NCBI GenBank assembly: GCA_017469845.1
Contig: JAFUFP010000050.1
Coordinates: 1 to 64,000 of the forward strand
Length of the DNA: 64,000 nucleotides
Direction of reading: 5' to 3'
DNA from: Bacteroidales bacterium
GTDB taxonomy: Bacteria > Bacteroidota > Bacteroidia > Bacteroidales > UBA932
The notes beneath the pieces were generated by a model. The model did not search any database. It was given only the letters and a program-made list of their open reading frames with translations, and had not been told where the DNA came from. The position numbers were made by a program, and so were the translations under genes. Of this stretch, positions 1-8,466 are shown in pieces. The stretch's first letter is position 1; every line of letters begins with the position of its first letter.

Positions 1-89
1 ATCTTGAATGCGGAGTCTCTTAAGGTATTGGCGAAAGTTGCTTTTACGGCGGAATCATTTTTCCGCCCATTGTTTTTGTTTTGAGACAT
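1..89 (-). CDS. N-terminus of an unidentified protein, cut by the window edge
   Basis: An ATG at 89 opens a frame with no stop down to base 1 (29 codons visible). The visible peptide begins MSQNKNNGRKNDSAVKATF and is polar, basic and Asn/Lys rich. It has no signal peptide or membrane segment. The family cannot be named from this fragment. A Bacteroidota-type promoter about 225 nt upstream, followed by a structured leader, supports a real transcription unit and this start. The gene runs away from the divergently placed murF terminator. Confidence 0.55.
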   Translation of the reverse strand, partial: MSQNKNNGRKNDSAVKATFANTLRDSAFK

Positions 90-308
90 GATACTTGTGT
101 TTTTGATGGTTAAAAAATTGAAAATGAATGATTTGTAATGCACGCTTCGGGCACAGCATCCGTTCCTGCGGACGCAGATGCGGCGGAGGAGCATGCGCTA
201 TCCGACCACTCGGGTCCGAAAGGTGGTATGTGTACTGAAAGGCGTCAATTCGGGAGGAGGAACCCTCCCGCCGGAACGGCAGTGTATGGAAAAAAGAATC
301 GGCCGTTC
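90..308 (-). promoter_or_regulatory. Long structured 5' leader of the edge gene
   Basis: If transcription starts near 308, the mRNA carries about 219 untranslated nt before the ATG at 89. Two hairpins are visible. One is a GGGAGG/CCTCCC stem at 252-269. The other, at 156-181, has GCATC/GATGC outer arms enclosing a CTGCG/CGCAG stem. Neither is followed by a U tract. The ORFs seen here on either strand have no recognisable protein. I do not recognise a named riboswitch. It could be a cis-regulatory RNA or simply a long leader. Confidence 0.3.
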
Positions 309-314
309 CAAGGG

Positions 315-347
315 CAAATATAGGTGATTCGCCCGATTCGGAAGAAA
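315..347 (-). promoter_or_regulatory. Bacteroidota-type promoter for the edge gene
   Basis: On the minus strand a perfect -7 box TATATTTG (322-315) is preceded, after 21 nt, by TTTC (347-344), one base off the TTTG -33 box. Transcription would start near 308. Confidence 0.5.
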
Positions 348-430
348 TTTTTTTGAGTTTTTTTGAGGTCAAGAAAAAAAGGAAAGTGATACCCTCGACA
401 AGGAGCAAGATTACCCGGCGCTATCCAAAA

Positions 431-457
431 TCAAGCCCGCGGAATCCGCGGGCTTGA
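431..457 (-). terminator. Terminator hairpin after murF
   Basis: Two perfect 13-base arms (431-443 and 445-457) lie immediately after the murF stop. On the minus strand the hairpin is followed by TTGATTTTGG, a weak U-rich stretch. It closes the tgt-lptG-dut-murF operon. Confidence 0.7.
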
Positions 458-461
458 TGCA

Positions 462-1874
462 TCAAAGTTTGCAAAGGACGTTTTCCATTTTCTGGGAACG
501 AGACCCTTTTATGAGAATCGCGGCGCCCTGTGGTGGGTTCTTGCCGAGTTCGGCGGCAAGGTCATCCGAGGTGGGATACCAACTGATCCAGGATGGAACT
601 TCACCCACGTTTTCCAAGGCCTTTCTGAATTCTTCCCCCACGAAAAAGGCTCCATGAAGCTGCATGGAAGCAACTTTTTCCACTATGGAGATATGTTCCT
701 TGAGAGAATCATCACCGAGCTCACCCATCGACCCGATCATAAGGATCTTCTTGTTTGAGTTGAACGCTGCAAAGTTGTCCAAGGCGGCAACCATGCTGGT
801 GGGATTGGCATTGTATGCATCAACGATAAGGGTATTCTTTTCGGTTCTCGTCATCTGGGAACGGTTGTTCGAAGGGACATACTGCGATATTGCGTCCACA
901 CCGTCCTGGAGCGGCACTCCGAAATACATTCCTACCGCGAGGGCGGCAAGTACGTTCGGAGCATTGTATGACCCCACAAGAGAGGTGCGGCAGAGAACCA
1001 TGTTCTCCTCCTGCCCGTCAGCTATCTCGACATTCGGCTCAACACCTTCGGGAATGGCCAGGAAAAGGTAAGGATTGTCCTCTGACGGAGGGATGATTTC
1101 ACACTCCCAATATTTGAGACCGTAAGGAATGAGGGAAAGACCCGCCCTTTGGGCTGCCATACCGCAAAGATTCTCATCGTCGGAATTCACGAACACGGCC
1201 TTACCATTGGAAAGGATCCAATCGTAAAGTTCACCCTTTGTCGCCTTCACTCCTTCGAAGCTTCCGAACCCCAACAGATGTGCTTTGCCCACATTCGTTA
1301 TGAGGCCGTAATCCGGAGCGCACACGGGGACGAGGGCCGCGATATCGCCGGGATGGCTGGCACCCATCTCGACGACAGCTATCTGAGCGTCCTTGGGTAT
1401 TGACAACACCGTAAGCGGAACACCCACGTCATTGTTGAGATTGCCCTTCGTCGCACTGACCCTGAATTTCGAGGCAAGAACCTCACGGATCAACTCTTTG
1501 GTAGTAGTCTTTCCGTTGGTTCCGGTAAGGCCTACGACCGTGAGTCTTCTGCCTCCAACCTTGATGCTCTCCCTATGACAGCGGGCCATAGCTTTCAAGG
1601 CCAAAAGAGTATTGTCGACCGCGATTATCCTGGGATCCGTCGAAAACGAAGCCTCGCTTCCCTTGTCCACGACAGCATAAGCCGCTCCCTTTTCCAAGGC
1701 CTGGAGAGCGTAAAGATTGCCGTCGAAGTTCTCACCTTTGAGGGCGAAGAACATCTCCCCTCCGGAAAGGGTCCTGGTATCGGTGGTAACACCGGTAGTC
1801 GCAAGGAATATATCGTAAAGGGACTGCACCTTCTCAGGATCCATCCCGAAGGGTGCATAAATGTTTTTTGTCAT
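462..1874 (-). CDS. murF: UDP-N-acetylmuramoyl-tripeptide--D-alanyl-D-alanine ligase
   Basis: The product adds D-Ala-D-Ala to the UDP-MurNAc-tripeptide, the last cytoplasmic step in making the peptidoglycan precursor. It is 470 aa, a usual length for the family. The Mur-ligase ATP loop GTNGKTT is at residues 118-124. Before it lies the N-terminal substrate domain (TDTRTLSGGEMFFAL, about 31-45). A central NAPNVLAALAVG stretch and a C-terminal domain with VDAYNANPTSM follow. It is the last gene of a minus-strand operon, 15 nt after dut, and is followed at once by a strong hairpin. All expected motifs are present. Confidence 0.96.
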   Translation of the reverse strand: MTKNIYAPFGMDPEKVQSLYDIFLATTGVTTDTRTLSGGEMFFALKGENFDGNLYALQALEKGAAYAVVDKGSEASFSTDPRIIAVDNTLLALKAMARCHRESIKVGGRRLTVVGLTGTNGKTTTKELIREVLASKFRVSATKGNLNNDVGVPLTVLSIPKDAQIAVVEMGASHPGDIAALVPVCAPDYGLITNVGKAHLLGFGSFEGVKATKGELYDWILSNGKAVFVNSDDENLCGMAAQRAGLSLIPYGLKYWECEIIPPSEDNPYLFLAIPEGVEPNVEIADGQEENMVLCRTSLVGSYNAPNVLAALAVGMYFGVPLQDGVDAISQYVPSNNRSQMTRTEKNTLIVDAYNANPTSMVAALDNFAAFNSNKKILMIGSMGELGDDSLKEHISIVEKVASMQLHGAFFVGEEFRKALENVGEVPSWISWYPTSDDLAAELGKNPPQGAAILIKGSRSQKMENVLCKL

Positions 1875-1889
1875 ATTTGAACTGATTAC

Positions 1890-2324
1890 TTATTTCACTC
1901 CCGTGCTGCCGAATCCGCCTTCGCCCCTCTGCGTTTCATCAAGGGAATCCGTTTCTTCCCACTCGACCCTTTCGTGACGGGCTATGACCATCTGCGCGAT
2001 CCTCTCACCGGGCTCGATACGGAAAGGTTCCGGGGAAAGGTTGACGAGGATCACCTTGATTTCACCCCTGTAATCGGCGTCTATCGTCCCGGGGGAATTC
2101 AGGACCGATATTCCTTGTTTGGCGGCAAGTCCACTACGGGGTCTCACCTGTGCCTCATATCCTTCCGGAAGGGCGATGAAGATACCGGTAGGAACGAGTT
2201 GCCTCTGAAGAGAACTCAGGACTATGGGCTCCTTGATATTGGCCTTGAGGTCCATTCCCGCCGAAAGAGGAGTGGCGTACTCCGGTGCGGGATAAGGGGA
2301 AGTGTTCACGATCTTGACTTTCAT
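1890..2324 (-). CDS. dut: dUTP diphosphatase (dUTPase)
   Basis: It hydrolyses dUTP to dUMP and pyrophosphate, keeping uracil out of DNA and supplying dTMP synthesis. All five trimeric dUTPase motifs are visible in order: [30 protein letters not shown] and the P-loop-like GEGGFGSTG at the C-terminus. I chose the ATG at 2324 (144 aa, MKVKIVN...), which lies 10 nt after the lptG stop and matches the usual N-terminus. An in-frame ATG at 2348 would add eight residues and overlap lptG. The gene sits between lptG and murF in one operon. Confidence 0.95.
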   Translation of the reverse strand: MKVKIVNTSPYPAPEYATPLSAGMDLKANIKEPIVLSSLQRQLVPTGIFIALPEGYEAQVRPRSGLAAKQGISVLNSPGTIDADYRGEIKVILVNLSPEPFRIEPGERIAQMVIARHERVEWEETDSLDETQRGEGGFGSTGVK

Positions 2325-2334
2325 GGGAAGTATT

Positions 2335-3429
2335 TTATTTGGGTGCAATCTTGTATAGAGCCGCGGCTATCAATGCGAATACCACATTCGGAAGCCAAAG
2401 GGCGATCCATGGAGGAAGAGTACCGGCATACACGAACATCTGACTGAACCTCAGGAACAGGATATACGTGAAGCTCAATGCGATACCGACAGCCAAGTTC
2501 CATCCGATACCTCCCCTCTTCTTCTTGGACGAAAGGGCGACACCCATGATCGTCAGGATGAAAGCCGAAAAAGGAAGGGCCCACCTCTGATGTTTCTCGA
2601 TGAGGGAATACTGCATATTGGCGTCACCCCTCATCTCCTGGACCCTGATAAGGTCCATGAGTTCGCCGTAAGGGAGATCCTGGACTGTGTTCTGTTTCCT
2701 GTAGAAATCCGTGACCGTGAGGTTGATCACGGTGTCCATCTGCTGTCCGGTCGTGACCTTGTCCTCCAACATTCCGGGAGTATATTCACGGACGAAATAC
2801 TTGTTCAGATGCCATCCCCCGAATGTCGAATCCCATACGGCCGTCTCGGCGCTCAGCTTGGAGACGATTTCATTCCCTTCGAGGGTCTCCAAAGTGAACT
2901 TGTATGCCGTGTTGTTCCACTTCGTGAAGGACTCCACATATACGAACTGACCGGGATTTATCTGATAATGGATATTGCGCATCGCGGTCTGGGCCTTTGT
3001 CTTCGTGTACTGCGCCTCGAAAGCATGGCGGTCAGCATTAGCGTTGGGGATGACCCAGAGATTGAGGCCCAGCGAGAAAATCGCTATCACAAGGGCCGTA
3101 AACATGTACGGGACCATCATCCTGTGGAAACTCACTCCGCAGGAAAGGATGGCGACGATTTCCGAATTGGCGGCCATCCTGGAAGTGAAGAAGATGACCG
3201 TTATGAACACGAACAGCGGAGAGAACATGTTCATGAAATACGGAACGAAGTTCACGTAGTAGTCGAAGATGATCGCCTTGAGAGGTGCTTCCTTGGCGAC
3301 AAAGTCATCGATCTTCTCGCTGATGTCGAAAATGATGACGATGCCGACGATGAGCAGCAGCGCTATCAAGAAGGTCATCATGAACTTCTTCGTGATATAG
3401 ACATCAAGTTTCTTGGGTCTCCAATCCAT
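2335..3429 (-). CDS. LptF/LptG-family permease (YjgP/YjgQ)
   Basis: This is an inner-membrane component of the LptB2FG ABC transporter, which extracts lipopolysaccharide and passes it to the periplasmic bridge. The 364-aa protein has the family layout. There is one TM near the N-terminus ([18 protein letters not shown]) and two more at about residues 55-130. A long periplasmic beta-jellyroll region follows, then three C-terminal TMs ([18 protein letters not shown] and onward). I chose the ATG at 3429 because the ORF-initial ATG at 3492 lies inside tgt; 3429 starts 20 nt after the tgt stop. Sequence alone does not separate LptF from LptG. Confidence 0.9.
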   Translation of the reverse strand: MDWRPKKLDVYITKKFMMTFLIALLLIVGIVIIFDISEKIDDFVAKEAPLKAIIFDYYVNFVPYFMNMFSPLFVFITVIFFTSRMAANSEIVAILSCGVSFHRMMVPYMFTALVIAIFSLGLNLWVIPNANADRHAFEAQYTKTKAQTAMRNIHYQINPGQFVYVESFTKWNNTAYKFTLETLEGNEIVSKLSAETAVWDSTFGGWHLNKYFVREYTPGMLEDKVTTGQQMDTVINLTVTDFYRKQNTVQDLPYGELMDLIRVQEMRGDANMQYSLIEKHQRWALPFSAFILTIMGVALSSKKKRGGIGWNLAVGIALSFTYILFLRFSQMFVYAGTLPPWIALWLPNVVFALIAAALYKIAPK

Positions 3430-3449
3430 CGTCCGAAAAGTTTCGAAGA

Positions 3450-4589
3450 TTATAGCCTTGTCATGAGGCGGTCTACGACGGATTCCTTCCAACGGAGGAA
3501 GTCACCGTCAATGATGTGCTGCCTCGCCGTCCTGACGAGGTCAAGATAGAACGCAAGGTTGTGTTCGCTCGCAATCATCGCTGCAAACATCTCGCCAGAT
3601 ATGAAAAGATGGCGAAGGTAAGCCTTGGTGTAGTGCGTATCCACGAAAGAGGTTCCCTTGGGGTCTATCGGGCTGAAATCTTCCGCCCACTTGCGGTTGC
3701 GCATGTTCATGATTCCGTCCCATGTGAAGAGCATACCGTTGCGGCCGTTGCGGGTCGGCATGACGCAGTCGAACATGTCCACTCCCCTGGCGATTCCCTC
3801 AAGGATGTTGGCGGGCGTGCCTACACCCATGAGATATCTGGGCTTGTCGTCGGGAAGTATGGGGCATACGAGTTCCAGCATCCGGTACATTTCCTCCGTG
3901 GGTTCCCCTACGGCAAGACCGCCGATGGCATATCCTCCCCTGTTTCCGTTGTCAAGGGAAAGGGCGTGCTCGACAGCCTGTTTTCTCAGCGAAGGATAAA
4001 CGCAACCCTGGATAATCGGGAACATTGTCTGGGAGTATCCGTAGAGGGGCTCTGTCGAATCGAACCTCTTGCAGAACCTTTCCAGCCATGACTGGGTAAG
4101 TTTCAAAGACTTCTCCGCATATTTCTCATCAGCGTCACCTGGACAGCATTCGTCGAACGCCATTATGATGTCGGCTCCGATTATTCTCTGGGTATCGACA
4201 TTGTTCTCGGGTGTGAAAGTATGACGGGACCCGTCAATGTGAGAAGAGAAGGTGCAGCCATCCGGGGTGAGCTTTCGGATGCCGGTAAGCGAGAACACCT
4301 GGAATCCGCCGCTGTCGGTGAGGATGGGCCTGTCCCATCCGGCGAAGTTGTGAAGACCGCCCGCTTTGCGCATCGTCCCAAGGCCGGGCCTCAAATAAAG
4401 ATGATAAGTATTTCCCAGAATTATCTGCGCACCGATGTCCTCCTTCAGATCACGGTGATACACTCCTTTGACCGACCCCACTGTCCCCACCGGCATGAAA
4501 ATGGGGGTTTCCACCTGGCCGTGGTCAGTTGTGAAGACTCCCGCCCTTGCGGAAGATGCCGGATCGGAGGCTATTTTGGTAAAATGCAT
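3450..4589 (-). CDS. tgt: tRNA-guanine(34) transglycosylase
   Basis: It exchanges guanine 34 of GUN-anticodon tRNAs for a queuine precursor. At 379 aa it has the usual length. TDSGGFQ (91-97) holds the general acid/base Asp92. FDCVMPTRNGRNG (273-285) holds the nucleophile Asp274. The CxCxxC zinc ligands expected near 309-322 are absent: the segment reads DPKGTSFVDTHYTKAY. The downstream His of SEHN (343) is kept. From memory this Cys-less form is common in Bacteroidota Tgt, so it is probably lineage-specific and not damage. It is the first gene of the operon with lptG, dut and murF, behind a -7 box at 4625-4618. Confidence 0.95.
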   Translation of the reverse strand: MHFTKIASDPASSARAGVFTTDHGQVETPIFMPVGTVGSVKGVYHRDLKEDIGAQIILGNTYHLYLRPGLGTMRKAGGLHNFAGWDRPILTDSGGFQVFSLTGIRKLTPDGCTFSSHIDGSRHTFTPENNVDTQRIIGADIIMAFDECCPGDADEKYAEKSLKLTQSWLERFCKRFDSTEPLYGYSQTMFPIIQGCVYPSLRKQAVEHALSLDNGNRGGYAIGGLAVGEPTEEMYRMLELVCPILPDDKPRYLMGVGTPANILEGIARGVDMFDCVMPTRNGRNGMLFTWDGIMNMRNRKWAEDFSPIDPKGTSFVDTHYTKAYLRHLFISGEMFAAMIASEHNLAFYLDLVRTARQHIIDGDFLRWKESVVDRLMTRL

Positions 4590-4617
4590 AAACTCTCGTA
4601 AGTGACAATTTGAATTG

Positions 4618-4625
4618 CAAATTTA
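4618..4625 (-). promoter_or_regulatory. -7 box for the tgt operon
   Basis: TAAATTTG is read on the minus strand and matches TAnnTTTG exactly. The start would be about 22 nt before the tgt ATG. No clear TTTG lies at the right distance upstream. Confidence 0.5.
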
Positions 4626-4646
4626 GCAATTTCCGCCAAAAGGACT

Positions 4647-4654
4647 TATATTTG
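4647..4654 (+). promoter_or_regulatory. -7 box for the nucleoside symporter
   Basis: A perfect TATATTTG lies 40 nt before the ATG, with TTTA (4622-4625) 21 nt upstream as a near -33 element. It is arranged back to back with the tgt promoter in the same 105-nt gap. Confidence 0.6.
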
Positions 4655-4694
4655 CCCGATACAAGAACAACTCCGAGCAAAACATTTTTTCCAT

Positions 4695-5975
4695 ATGAAC
4701 AAGAAACAACTTTCGCTAAAGCTCATCCTGATGAACTTCCTGGAGTTCGCGGTATGGGGCGCCTACCTCACTTCCCTCGGCCGTTATCTCGGCAACATCG
4801 GTCTGGGTTCCCAGATCAAATGGTTCTTCGCCATGCAGGGAATAGTGTCCATCTTCATGCCTACGCTGATGGGAATAGTCGCCGACCGTCACATCCAGGC
4901 CCAGAAGGTACTCTCCCTTTGCCATGGTCTTGCCGGTCTCTTCATGATAGGTGCGGGAGTATACTGCATGCAGGCGGGTGACGCCGTACAGTTCGCCCCG
5001 TTGTTCATACTCTACAGCTTCAGCGTGGCTTTCTTCATGCCGACAATCGCCATCTCGAATTCCGTGGCGTACAACGCCCTGGGCAAAGCCGGACTCGACC
5101 CGGTGAAGGAATTCCCCCCGATAAGGGTATTCGGAACGGTCGGTTTCATCTGCTCGATGCTTCTGACGAACTTCCTCCACATAAAAGGAGTCGCGATGCA
5201 GGATTCATACACCCAGCTGATTTCTTCGGGTATCCTTTCATTCGTCCTGTGCGCATACGCTCTCTCGATGCCCGCATGCGAGACGAACAAGGGTGCCGAT
5301 GACCAGACTCTCGCCGAGAAATTCGGTCTTAAAGCCTTCACCCTTTTCAAGGACGGTCAGTTCGCCATCTTCTTCATCTTCTCAATGCTCCTCGGAGCCT
5401 CTCTCCAGATTACGAACGGATATGCCAACACCTTCCTCGGATCTTTCGCTGAGGATCCCAACCTCGCGAACACATTCGCCGTCAAGAATTCCAACGCGCT
5501 CATATCGATAAGCCAGATATCGGAGACCCTCTGTATCCTCCTCATCCCGTTCTTCATGAAGAAGTTCGGAATCAAGAAGGTGATGCTCATCGCGATGTTC
5601 GCATGGGTGTTCCGTTTCGCGTTCTTCGGACTTGGACAGCCTGACTTCCCCGGAGTAATCCTCTTCATCCTCAGCTGCATCGTATACGGAGTCGCCTTCG
5701 ATTTCTTCAACATCTCAGGTTCTCTGTACGTGGAACAGAACACCACAACTGAGATCCGTTCCAGCGCTCAGGGACTCTTCATGCTGATGACAAACGGCCT
5801 CGGAGCGACCATCGGAACGCTTGCCGCCGGCGCCGTCGTCGACGCTTGCGACGTGTTCAACACTCCCGCCAACTGGGCTACCGCATGGTACATCTTCGCC
5901 GCCTACGCACTTGTCGTAGGAATCCTTTTCATGATCCTTTTCAAAGATCCGCAGAAAAAAGCGGCGAAAGCCTAG
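4695..5975 (+). CDS. Nucleoside:H+ symporter, MFS (NupG-like)
   Basis: This is a 426-aa integral membrane protein with about twelve hydrophobic segments. The N-terminus (LKLILMNFLEFAVWGAYLT) and the NSVAYNALG/PPIRVFGTVGF stretch are typical of the nucleoside-proton symporter branch of the major facilitator superfamily. These import nucleosides using the proton gradient. The C-terminus FKDPQKKAAKA is cytoplasmic and basic. Its stop codon overlaps that of the convergent M3 peptidase in CTAG (5972-5975), so there is no terminator between them. Substrate specificity is inferred from family only. Confidence 0.85.
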   Translation: MNKKQLSLKLILMNFLEFAVWGAYLTSLGRYLGNIGLGSQIKWFFAMQGIVSIFMPTLMGIVADRHIQAQKVLSLCHGLAGLFMIGAGVYCMQAGDAVQFAPLFILYSFSVAFFMPTIAISNSVAYNALGKAGLDPVKEFPPIRVFGTVGFICSMLLTNFLHIKGVAMQDSYTQLISSGILSFVLCAYALSMPACETNKGADDQTLAEKFGLKAFTLFKDGQFAIFFIFSMLLGASLQITNGYANTFLGSFAEDPNLANTFAVKNSNALISISQISETLCILLIPFFMKKFGIKKVMLIAMFAWVFRFAFFGLGQPDFPGVILFILSCIVYGVAFDFFNISGSLYVEQNTTTEIRSSAQGLFMLMTNGLGATIGTLAAGAVVDACDVFNTPANWATAWYIFAAYALVVGILFMILFKDPQKKAAKA

Positions 5976-8032
5976 ATGATACCGAGTTTCCGCAGAAGGG
6001 CATCGACCTCGGGTTCGTGTCCGCGGAAAGCTACATATGACACCATTTCATCCTCGGACGATCCACGTTCGAGGATGTTTTTTCTGAAGGATGAGGCCGT
6101 ATCCTTGTCAAAGATGCCCCTCTCCTGGAAAAGTGAGAAGGCGTCGGCTTCCAGCACCTCAGCCCACTTGTAGCTGTAGTATCCGGCGCTGTATCCGCCC
6201 GAGAAGATGTGTCCGAATGTAGGTGAAACGGCGGTTCCTCCAATTCTTGGAAGTGTCTCGCAATGTGAAAGGGCGTTCTTTTCGAACTCGACGGGATCCA
6301 CATCCGCGGGCATTTCCCGGAGAGTGTGCCATGCCATGTCAAGGATGCCGAACTGAAGTTGACGCACCTGCAGGTACGCCGCCTGGAAATTCCTCGATTC
6401 GAGAAGTCCCTTTATGAGTTCGGAAGGGATCTTCTCCCCTGTCTTATAATGTTTGGCGAACGAGTCGAGGAACTCTTTCTCGAATGCCCAGTTCTCCATT
6501 ATCTGTGAAGGAAGTTCCACGAAATCCCTGGCCACGTTGGTACCGGCCTGTGAAGGATAGCGGCATCTTGACAGCATCCCGTGCAGAGAATGTCCGAACT
6601 CATGCAGAAGGGTGGTCAGTTCATCATGGGTAAGAAGCGAGGGAGAGTCGGGAGATGGCTTCGAGAAATTGGTGACGATGCTTATGAAAGGACGGTGGTC
6701 CTTCCCTCCGAAACTGTACTGACCCATGAACTCGGTCATCCAGGCTCCTCCCCTCTTGCTCTTCCTGGGGAAGGGATCGACGTAGAACAGGGCGAGATGC
6801 CCTCCGTCCGTGTCAAGTACATCGTATACCCTAACATCGGGATGATATCCCGGGATATCGTCCCTTTTTTCGAACGTGATCCCGTAAAGGGTGCCCGCGA
6901 GCGAGAATACGGCATTGAGGGATTCTTCCATCGGGAAGTAAGGTTTGAGAAGGGTCTCGTCGATGTCGAAGAGAGCCTTCTGGTATTTCTCTGACCAGTA
7001 GGCGAAGTCCCAAGGCATTATCGTATCGTCATCGAAACCGTTCTTCCTCGCGAAAGCGGTAAGATCCGCAACTTCCTTTCTGGCGGCAGCGAGTGAAGGA
7101 TCCAAAAGTGAAGAGAGGAACTTCTCCACGGCCTCGGTCGATCCGGCCATTCTCCTTTCGAGCGCGAAATCCGCGAATGTCCCGTATCCCAGAAGGGAAG
7201 CTATCTTCATCCTTCCCGATATTATCTGGCGGATATTTGAACAGTTGTCATAATGCCCTCCGATTGCTCTGGTGTTGTATGCCCTCCACATCTTCTCACG
7301 CAGATCCCTACGGGAGCTGAACTTCATGAAGGGCGAATAAGAAGGACGGTCCAGATTGAACATCCAACCCACCTCAGCATTCTCCCTGGCGAGGTTGACC
7401 GCATCCTCCAGCACATAATCCGGAAGACCCGCGATTTCATCGGGGAAAGTGAGAAGCATCGAGAACTCCTTGGTGGCGGCCAGGGAATTGTTCGAAAACG
7501 AGAGTTGGAGAAGCGAAAGGTCCTCCATCGTTTCGGAGAATTCCTTCCGGTCTTCTCCTTCAAGGAAAGCCCCTCCCCTCTTGAAAGAAAGGTAGGTGTC
7601 CTCAAGAAGCCGCTTCTGCTCTTTGCTGAGGCCTTCGAAGACCTTGGCCCCGTATTCCTCATATACGGTCCTGACCCTGGAGAAGAGGGCCTCGTTCATA
7701 CTGACATATATCGAGAATGACGTCAGCATCGGGGAAACTTTGTCCGCGATTTCCTCCATTCCGGGAGTGGAATCCGCCTCCAGAAGATTGAAGAATATCC
7801 CCTCGACCCGGGAGAGGTCCTGACCGCTGTATTCAAGAGCTTCGACCGTATTGGCGAAGGTGGGGGCGTCGGGACAGGAAGCGATGGCGTCGACTTCCTC
7901 CTTGGCATAGGCGATGGCCGCCTCGAATGCCGGGAGATAATGTTCTTCCTTTATGAGGTTGAATGCGGGTGCTCCGAAGGGAAGGGACGACGGGGCGAGA
8001 AGGGGGTTTGTCAGGAATTCTTCAGATTTCAT
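5972..8032 (-). CDS. M3-family zinc oligopeptidase (Dcp/oligopeptidase A-like)
   Basis: It is a predicted cytoplasmic metallopeptidase that degrades short peptides. From the ATG at 8032 it has 686 aa, the family length. The zinc motif HEFGHSLHG is at about 477-485, and a downstream Glu in FVELPSQIMENW (about 506) is the third ligand. The C-terminal GHIFSGGYSAGYYSYKWAEVL is the substrate-binding Tyr/Gly region of the family. An ATG at 8089 is excluded because the promoter (-33 at 8090-8087, -7 at 8067-8060) overlaps it. No signal peptide is visible from the chosen start. It converges on the nucleoside symporter. Confidence 0.93.
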   Translation of the reverse strand: MKSEEFLTNPLLAPSSLPFGAPAFNLIKEEHYLPAFEAAIAYAKEEVDAIASCPDAPTFANTVEALEYSGQDLSRVEGIFFNLLEADSTPGMEEIADKVSPMLTSFSIYVSMNEALFSRVRTVYEEYGAKVFEGLSKEQKRLLEDTYLSFKRGGAFLEGEDRKEFSETMEDLSLLQLSFSNNSLAATKEFSMLLTFPDEIAGLPDYVLEDAVNLARENAEVGWMFNLDRPSYSPFMKFSSRRDLREKMWRAYNTRAIGGHYDNCSNIRQIISGRMKIASLLGYGTFADFALERRMAGSTEAVEKFLSSLLDPSLAAARKEVADLTAFARKNGFDDDTIMPWDFAYWSEKYQKALFDIDETLLKPYFPMEESLNAVFSLAGTLYGITFEKRDDIPGYHPDVRVYDVLDTDGGHLALFYVDPFPRKSKRGGAWMTEFMGQYSFGGKDHRPFISIVTNFSKPSPDSPSLLTHDELTTLLHEFGHSLHGMLSRCRYPSQAGTNVARDFVELPSQIMENWAFEKEFLDSFAKHYKTGEKIPSELIKGLLESRNFQAAYLQVRQLQFGILDMAWHTLREMPADVDPVEFEKNALSHCETLPRIGGTAVSPTFGHIFSGGYSAGYYSYKWAEVLEADAFSLFQERGIFDKDTASSFRKNILERGSSEDEMVSYVAFRGHEPEVDALLRKLGII

Positions 8033-8059
8033 CTTATGGAGGTGTTTCGTGTAGGAAGG

Positions 8060-8090
8060 CAAAGTTAATTCAAAAGGCTGAGGGCGCAAA
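8060..8090 (-). promoter_or_regulatory. Promoter of the M3 peptidase gene
   Basis: This is a perfect phylum-type promoter on the minus strand: TTTG (8090-8087), 19 nt, then TAACTTTG (8067-8060). The predicted start is near 8053, about 20 nt before the ATG at 8032. It rules out the upstream ATG. Confidence 0.8.
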
Positions 8091-8120
8091 AAGAAGTGCG
8101 GAAGAATCTCCTGAAGCGGA

Positions 8121-8269
8121 TGTCATATCGCACGAAATCGCTCCTTCCGTATGTAAAAAAGGATAATCCGCCACCATTACATTGTGTCATCGGCATCACT
8201 GTGTAAATCAGCCACATGACACTTCCCCGCATATGACATTTTGCACAAAAATCCACTGTCATAGGTCAT
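8121..8269 (+). promoter_or_regulatory. Cluster of TGTCAT/ATGACA motifs before ssb
   Basis: TGTCAT occurs at 8121-8126, 8185-8190 and 8257-8262. Its complement ATGACA is at 8216-8221 and 8233-8238. A partial copy (GTCAT) is at 8265-8269. Copies in opposite orientation suggest sites for a dimeric regulator of the SSB-fimbria operon, but no regulator is known from the window. The 13-mer around 8231-8243 also occurs upstream of hsp20 (18996-19008). Confidence 0.3.
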
Positions 8270-8279
8270 TTCACGGCCC

Positions 8280-8310
8280 TTTACCGGAACAGATTTTCTG
8301 TTTTACTTTG
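8280..8310 (+). promoter_or_regulatory. Candidate promoter of the ssb-fimbria operon
   Basis: TTTA (8280-8283), 19 nt, then TTACTTTG (8303-8310): each box is one base from consensus. Transcription would begin near 8317, leaving a leader of about 150 nt. Confidence 0.4.
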
Positions 8311-8466
8311 CCCCCGTCAAACGACATCGAGTCTTCTCTCCGGGTCCGCCGACGGAACTCTTCCGCTCCCCATTTTCCCGGAGATCACCTCCCGAAAAGA
8401 ACAACGTCAGCCCTACCGGTAGCTGAGACGGAAATACAAATATCAACAAACAAAAAAGTGAAGATC

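Larger units (their letters stand above)
8033..8466 (+). other. Intergenic region before the fimbrial operon
   Basis: No convincing coding sequence lies in this 434-nt gap. It holds the minus-strand M3 promoter, the TGTCAT/ATGACA cluster (8121-8269) and a weak plus-strand promoter at 8280-8310. The last 150 nt would be the ssb leader. An upstream in-frame start for ssb at 8182 would run through the promoter and adds an unlike-SSB N-terminus. Confidence 0.6.

Noticed and set aside
55..408. 117-codon minus-strand frame at the left edge
   Set aside because: It has no family match and covers the promoter and leader of the edge gene in a different frame.
2590..3549. 319-codon open frame on the plus strand
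   Set aside because: It lies antisense to lptG and tgt, has no family resemblance, and arises from high GC and codon bias of the real genes.
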